This document shows, piece after piece, positions 44,863-64,000 of a DNA stretch of 64,000 nucleotides; the first letter of the stretch is position 1, and every line of letters starts with the position of its first letter. The DNA comes from Xiphophorus maculatus (Eukaryota > Chordata > Actinopteri > Cyprinodontiformes > Poeciliidae), in contig NC_036460.1 in the NCBI RefSeq assembly GCF_002775205.1, positions 2,300,056 to 2,364,055 on the forward strand, in the 5' to 3' direction. The position numbers and the translations under genes are program-made. Below the pieces are notes generated by a model. It saw only the letters and a list, made by a program, of their open reading frames with translations, ran no database searches and had not been told where the DNA came from.

Positions 44863-45474
44863 ATAATGAATGTCTCTATACGTAGGCCGGCACACATTAG
44901 ATGGATAATGGAATGACAGCCTTTATGCTGCAGCTAAATGACACTTTATTAAATTCACGGATCAGATGTTTTAGAGTTGGTTTGTTTCTGACGTGCTTAA
45001 TCACATCCTAAGGCGCAAAACTGATTTGTTATGAACGAAAATGGAAGAAATTTGTGTGGGAACCAAAAACATCCCATAATTCAACAGTATTTGTTTCCTG
45101 TCTGTTTTTTGGGGGGTTTTCACGGTGCCATCACCCCGCCACCACTATGCCGGCCCAAAATGAAAATGAGTTTAAAACTCTTTCTGTAGAATAAAGGACT
45201 TTAAATAATTCATAACATTAATGCTGTTTTTCCTCCTCGGTACTGAATTAAAACGCGCCTGCACGCTTCAGACCAGCAGACAAACATCATTCCTGTCTTT
45301 AGTTCATAGATGTGGTCGAACCAAAGTAGATCAGTTATTTGGGTCCTTTAATTTGCAGCACCTGGTTCCTTCTGACCCATTTAAATCGGATGGAAACAGC
45401 AAGTTCCTATTTTGGGTTCACTTATGTTTATAAATAAGAACCAGGTGTAATCGCTGTTCTTGTGCACGAGAGGT

Positions 45475-46075
45475 TAGACTTGGACTAATTTTGTAATCTA
45501 TTAATTGTTAACTGGAGTATAGAGACTCTAAAAAAACTAGAAAGAATAACACAATCAGAGCAGCAAAACTATACAAAATATATCAAAGTTTTTAATTTAA
45601 GATTAAAAAAATCTGTCTAAAAAAATGCTCTACCCAGAAATCTTTAAGTGTCGTAGTTTTAACTTCACCTGGTTCAAATTCTGTGAATAAAGGCCTTTTA
45701 AGCACCTTTATCTATCTAATTATTATTTTAAAATAATAAAAATAGTCACCAGATCAGCTCCACTGATCAGGCAGGACGGACTGAGCTTTTCACATGTTGA
45801 TGATGGAAATACATTCAGCTGCAGATTCATCCTTTGCTACAAAATATCAAGAGCTTACTAAAGGAATACTGTTATTGCAATTTATACAATAAAATGTTTA
45901 TTTTGTCATTCAAAAAGGAATTGAATAGTTTATTTTCTTCATTTGACATATTAGTAAAGGCTTAAGACGTAAAATGAAAAATCTGCAGAATGTGGCAATT
46001 TTCTTTATCCAATTAACTGTCATAATAATCAATAATTAAAATAATTATTCTGTTTCCATTACGAAACCATTGCTG
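45475..46075. repeat. AT-rich dispersed repeat family A, copy 3
   Basis: Shares TAACTGGAGTATAGAGACTC, CTACCCAGAAATCTTTAAGT and TTCACCTGGTTCAAATTCTG with 10365-10990. Confidence 0.62.
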
Positions 46076-46377
46076 ATTGACCTTTTTGTTTTGTTTTTCC
46101 CCATCTTGCCTCTGTTTGCAGATATTTTAGTTCTGAGTCTGACTCCTCGGAGTCCAGATTGGGTAATCTGAAGAGGGATGAATTGGGATTAATGGGTTTT
46201 CCAGCCCAGATCATCTTTGTAACTCAGAATTGGCCGGATTTGACAGTTCAGATGATTTGAGACTCAGAGAGTCTCTGTAATCATCTCTGCAGGGATCCTG
46301 ATCCAACTCAGGATATCATCTAAGGTCTCTGACAGCGTGGTGCCTCCTCATCACTCACACACTCCTAACACACACAC

Positions 46378-46417
<40 letters not shown>

Positions 46418-48285
46418 AGACCGGTGCTGCAGGAGGAGTCTGGCATTTTCCTCACCACGTTTACACTGTCTTGGTACTCCTTTTAAATCACTGTCAGAAA
46501 ATGTTTATTTTGCTTTAGATTTGTTGCTTTTTAATCTTAAACTTAAGATGATTTAATCACCTGAACAGGTTAAGAAGTTTTGTGTTTATTTAGTTGCTGC
46601 TTCTCTTCCTTTTCCCTTTAATGATAATATGACCTTAATACCTTAGTGGCGAGATGCAGAAAGATAAAACGTTCTCCTCTCGCTAACGCATTTGTTTCCT
46701 GCTCAGTTGGAAAAAAGCAGAGGAAATTTAAATGTCTCTTTTTTCATGATTTTGTTCAAAGTTTGAGTAATTTGTATAGTCATATTTGGTCAGTTAGAAT
46801 ATAATGTATATGTTCCAGTGAGGCTTATTTTCCTGCGACAGAATATTTGACCCAGAATAAGGAAAAAAGAAATTGGAGAATGAAGTCATGATATTAGAAA
46901 ATATTTGTACAAGATTAAAGTTGGAATATTATCAGAATAAAGTTATAATAATACAAGAATAAAGTCACAATATTTTCAGAATAATGTTTGAATATTAGAA
47001 GAAAGACGTAGTAATTTTATGGGAACACAAAAAAATTGCCAAAAATGAAAGTCAGGAATGTTGAGCATCTTATTAAGTTATACTTTAATATCGGTTTTAC
47101 AGATAATTAAATTAGCTTGAAATTTATTACAATTGTGCGAACCACTATCTGTGTTTAAGAAACAACCACAAGCTGATAACTATTATCAAAACTAGTTTTC
47201 CTCATTAAAAAGACTGATGACTCTCTTTTCTGCTAATACTGCATCTTTATTCTGAAAATATTGTGACTGTTCTTGTAATTAAAAAAACTAAATAATCTCC
47301 ATCGGATCCTGATATGCCATCGTATTTTTAAGCAGGTGTGTTTCATAAAGTCCACATTGCTGTATTCATATTACGTGACTTTTACGTAAATTAACATTCT
47401 ACGGAAAAATAAGCAAATTATTGAATACTTCCTCCCAGGTTCCTTTTTTCCATCAACACCGATCGCATCTGTGATTATAAATAGATTTAAACAGAAATAT
47501 TTCGTTAAATATCTTCTAATTTCTTTTTAATCTAAGTTGAAACAAGTCTGTAGCGTCAGTCTTAGCAATAAAAATCAAGATTAAGTTATTAGGATTTTTA
47601 ATAAGACGGGGAATCCTTTCAGATCAATAGATGTAACTTTGTATTCAGTTGGGTGTGTGTGTGTGTGTGTGTGTTTTGTAGTAGACAGTATGGGATTGTT
47701 TGGAAACCAGGTTCTGCTGAAACTGGCAGGAGTGTTTGAAATTTGAGACATCTGCTGTCTCCCTCTGTGTGTGTGAAGCAGACAATAAAGACTCCATCAC
47801 TTTCTTCTAAACAACAACTGTCTGTATGCAGATGGCTACAAACACACACACACTCACACACCCTCTCTAAGTGCTTACTGGCCTTCGTGTGCAGGTGACG
47901 TTTCCTCTCTGGGGTCATGGTGCCGGATTAAAAGACCCAAACGGTTCTGGGATGGTTGTGAACTTTTACTGCTTCCACGTGTGACTCACCTTCTGACACC
48001 AAGCTGATGTCACCGTCTGCGGGAGGCAGGACGGGTTAAAAGTCCACATGGCTTCACGGTTTCAGTCTCCTGGACTGAGGCTCTGAGGAGGTTCAGCTGT
48101 TTCTTTCCTTCTGAAAAACTTCTCGATTTGTTTCTTGCTTTTATTTTTGGGGTTAAAAATTGAGCTCTACACTTAAACAAGGTAAGATCTAGAAGCCTTT
48201 TGTTGATGCTGATAAGTATTTTTTATTTTTATTTTTGTATTTCAGGATGCAGATCTCTTCAAACAGCTGAAAAATAACATTAGAT
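46076..48285 (+). other. pak1 second intron with simple repeats
   Basis: (GT)n of about 17 units at 46381-46415, next to short CA runs; AGAATAAAGT-type tandem words at 46890-46995; (GT)n at 47653-47674. No gene supported. Confidence 0.5.
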
Positions 48286-48289
48286 GTGG

Positions 48290-49200
48290 GGTAGAGGTGT
48301 GCAGATCGATCGGCCACCGATCACAATCGCCTGAAAAAGTGTATGATCGGTGATCGCCGATCACTGTCTCTCGTTGCCGATCACCAAAACCGATCACGTG
48401 TATCTGACGTCACAGCCTGCCTGAGTTAATCTCCTCGTTCCTTCACACTGCGCAAACGCGCGGCAACAAATCCCATATGATGTCGTGTGGACCTGTGACG
48501 CTCCGAGTGAGTGGGGACGTTTGCGTGTTGCGGCGGGAAATTCAGGGGTGAAGGGCGTCAAAATGCATCACAATGAATCTATTTCTGCGCAGCGCCGTTT
48601 CTGCTCTCACACTGAACAGCTGCTTAACGCTGCAGCATTAAGTTAAACAGACAACATATTTTGCATTTATATTAAAACTTTCGCTGTCCTAACATAAGAC
48701 AGATAATCTCTGAATAAAAAAATCGAGCCCCCTGCCTCCTCCTGTGTTCTGCAGAATTACTCAGTCAGAAAGATCAGAACCAGCACAAAACAACGTGGAG
48801 GGTTTGATTCAGTAACTCAGGATTGTTTATTGTGATGCAACCTGTGTTTAACTTTGAATAAATATTTCCTTTTTTACTTGACATTATTTGATAGTGTTGT
48901 GAGATTTATGTGATTTATGTATAATTTAGGCTGCTGAGAGCCTTTCTGTTAAATAGTTTTTACTGACTGCAGGTTTTTCAATTGTCTTTTTGACTGAATA
49001 ACTGCTGTATTGTAGCCCCCAAGTATTTTGCATGTTTATGTCTAAATTAGGTGAATTTATTGCCAGATCTTTTTAAATTTTGCGAGACCATTTAGTATCA
49101 TTTATACCTAATGCAAAAAATTAACAGCCAATGCAGGTGATTGGCAAAGATCGGTGATCTTCAGAGATCGACCTCATGGATGATCGGTAAATGCCCCGCC
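48290..49200. mobile_element. DNA-transposon-like repeat with GATCGG-rich ends
   Basis: Left part is crowded with GATCGG and CCGATCA words (48305-48400); right part closes with GATCGGTGATCTTCAGAGAT and GGATGATCGGTAAATGCC (49148-49190). Similar elements in fish are usually classed as hAT-type. The interior is non-coding, with a CpG-rich block at 48395-48560. Confidence 0.55.
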
Positions 49201-50689
49201 AGGCTAAACATAATTTGTTTTTATATCTTGAACAGTGATTTCTTATTCACCAGTAACAGTAACAGCAAAGACTGGTTAAACTGGGTTTATAGTTCAAACT
49301 CCTGCACCAAGCTGCAGACATTGCTAAACAAAACAGGATCTAGAAAATCACAAGATCACTTTTGCCTTTTTTAAGACTCTGTAATTGGTGTTTAAGTTTT
49401 GTAAATAGTGTCTCCCAATAACACAACGTTGTGAAATTTTCAAATGAGCATTTTTAACAATTACATTTAAAAAGGTGCAGCGCAATCAAGAGCCTGTAAA
49501 CAGAGTAACAGGAGTTTAGTCTCTGTTCAGTTACTTCAGTCTCTTCTAATAGTATTTTCTCTTTTAGTCAGAGTGAGTTATTTAGTTGGCTTTGACAAAT
49601 TTAGTCCATCAGGAGCCGTTTCCGTTTATGCGTTAAGGTGGAAGGACAGAAATATTAAGCAGCTTTCCTGTACAAAGAGTTGAAAACACATGGAGAACTT
49701 TTTCTTTTGCATTGTGTTTTCTGTAAATGTAATGTTTTCCTCTGTTTGTTGATTTACTCGTGTAGCTCTGACCTACATACATCCTCCTCGTGACTCTCTG
49801 CTCACTGGAGCATTTATAAGAGGTTAGCTCCTAGCTTCAGTGTTTGATTGTGTATTTCTGTGTGTGACAGAACCGGTCATTAAGTTGGCTTTTTTTTTTA
49901 TTTGCCTCTCAGCTGTGTGCGCAAACTGCAGGTTACACTTACACATCAAAGTGGATAAATGTGGTGTTATCTTTCGACCAAGACTCATTAAGCTCTGAGT
50001 CAGTACACGCATGTTAACAGAAAAAACACACACTGTGATTTAGTCAGCTTGGTGTTTGTAGATCAAACTGACCGCTCTGAGAAAATGGAAACTCTCTGGG
50101 TATTTATTTCATTTTATTTTAGAAGATTTTCCCTCGGAAGGAAATTTTGTTCCATTAACTAAAGCATTGACGTCTGAGATCCAAAGAAACACATTTCCTT
50201 TTTACAGACAGGAGGTGCATAAAAATGTAGCTTCATATTGCTACAGATTATTCCAGCTTTTATAGTAAAATAATCGAATTTACTTACTTTCTTATTTATT
50301 TATAGCAGATCACGAAAGCTCTCCATACCCAGCTATATGGAAATATATGATTGTAATTTTGACAATCGACCTACTTCAAACTCAGTGGGCGGGGCTAACG
50401 CTGCTCTGATTGGTCTGCAGTGGACTTCCTGTACAGGCCGACCAATCAGATGTGAGTTGCACCATATGATGAATCACTGGTTTAAAGTATTTTATGCAGC
50501 ACTGCAGCCCAGAAATCACATAAGAAAAACAATAATGATAAATGATTTTAACATATAGTAACTTTTAAGCAATGCATTTCACATGTAGTTGTTTATTTCA
50601 TAAATTGACACATTACATGTATATACAGTATGTATGGGTTTATTTTTTGAATGTTTTTGTATTTCCGTTTTCCAGCCATTTTATGGAAA
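49201..50689 (+). other. pak1 second intron, no recognised genes
   Basis: Mostly AT-rich. At 50407-50458 there is a 10-bp inverted pair (CTGATTGGTC with GACCAATCAG) in a GC-richer patch. Nothing else recognised. Confidence 0.4.
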
Positions 50690-51000
50690 TAAGTTGATGT
50701 TTTTAAGTGTCTGGAAAACAAGCCGTTTCAAAAACCTCCCGATTGTGGCGCTACCTGTCACCTAGCAACCCAGCACATTTGGTCAGCTGGTTTTACCCCT
50801 GTATGCGCTGTACAATGGCTGCTGGAGAAGACAAGTATTTTAGTTGTTGACTTAACATCTAGAAACCACTTGTTGCACTCTTGTTGGTTTTGCAGGAGGC
50901 TCTACTAATGCTTTTCAAAGATGTACCATTGTACAGTCGTGCATCTGTGAACATTAAGTTGGGGGCCGTGGCCAGCAGGTTACTTGCTTAAACAGCTGAT
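50690..51000. repeat. Dispersed repeat family E, copy 2
   Basis: Same block order as 32140-32485 (GTACAATGGCTGCTGG, GAGGCTCTACTAATGCTTTT, AAGTTGGGGGCCGTGGCC). Near its left side CACCTAGCAACC resembles half of the X-box-like word found elsewhere. Confidence 0.72.
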
Positions 51001-51374
51001 TTTGAAATGAGTACAAAAAGCGAAATCTCATTATGTGAGGACGGATTTGTTTAAAAAAAAATTTAACCATATATTATGTAGTTGATATACCTATTCTAAC
51101 TTTTTTGCCCCCTGTAATTATGAACTAGAATTGTTGGTTTATTCATTTGGCAGATTCTTTTATCTAAATAATCTGCCAAATTAGGTTACATTTCAGCAGC
51201 AAGGCAGTACAATGCAGCTAAATCAAAGTTAACAAGGTTGTGATTGAATCCTAATAATTTGGTGAATATTTACTTATCTTGAGTGCTATTTGCTGACGTT
51301 TCGTCCTCTGACAGCATCTTCCCTGTGATTGGTCCGTTTCTGTGCAGGAGCGGCCAGCTGCAGCCTATCTGAAG

Positions 51375-64000
<12,626 letters not shown>

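Noticed and set aside
51342..51374. In-frame ATG upstream of the pak1 start
   Set aside because: It lies on the intron side of the splice acceptor (AG at 51346-51347), so it is not in the mRNA.

Overview
This is nuclear DNA from a ray-finned fish (teleost), seen at a conserved vertebrate gene neighbourhood. The evidence is split-codon introns with GT/AG borders, AT-rich introns full of fish-type repeats (L2-clade LINEs, Tc1-like relics, hAT-type miniature elements, tRNA-derived SINEs, long CA/GT tracts), and four recognisable vertebrate genes.

Layout. (1) 160-2582, + strand: the last four coding exons of a SLC35F2-like transporter; the 5' part lies outside the window. (2) 4108-10117, +: complete clns1a (pICln), 250 codons, including a candidate 6-nt microexon. 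(3) 13506-15546, -: complete three-exon aqp11 (271 residues), convergent with clns1a. (4) About 18.3 kb to the window end, +: pak1, head to head with aqp11. It has a non-coding first exon near 18.3-18.5 kb, a probable 51-nt non-coding exon at 32029-32079, and the first coding exon at 51348. Six complete coding exons (CRIB, autoinhibitory and PIX-binding regions) and 11 nt of a seventh are present. The kinase domain lies beyond the window.

Roles by family: clns1a is the pICln subunit of the methylosome that loads Sm proteins onto snRNAs; aqp11 is an unorthodox endoplasmic-reticulum aquaporin; pak1 is a Cdc42/Rac-activated kinase; slc35f2-like is a multi-pass membrane carrier. They are neighbours, not an operon, and I see no sign that they work in one pathway. 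PAK1, CLNS1A and AQP11 are also neighbours in mammals.

The rest is intergenic and intronic DNA, mainly the roughly 33-kb 5' part of pak1, packed with old transposable elements, some nested. I found no new multi-gene system. The more interesting signals are small: the clns1a microexon, a dilysine C-terminus on Aqp11, five perfect inverted duplications with 6-9 nt loops, a (GT)n tract directly against a pak1 splice acceptor, and a dispersed repeat carrying two RFX-like palindromes 27 bp apart. Exon borders were read by eye from splice signals, frame and family resemblance, with no transcript data.
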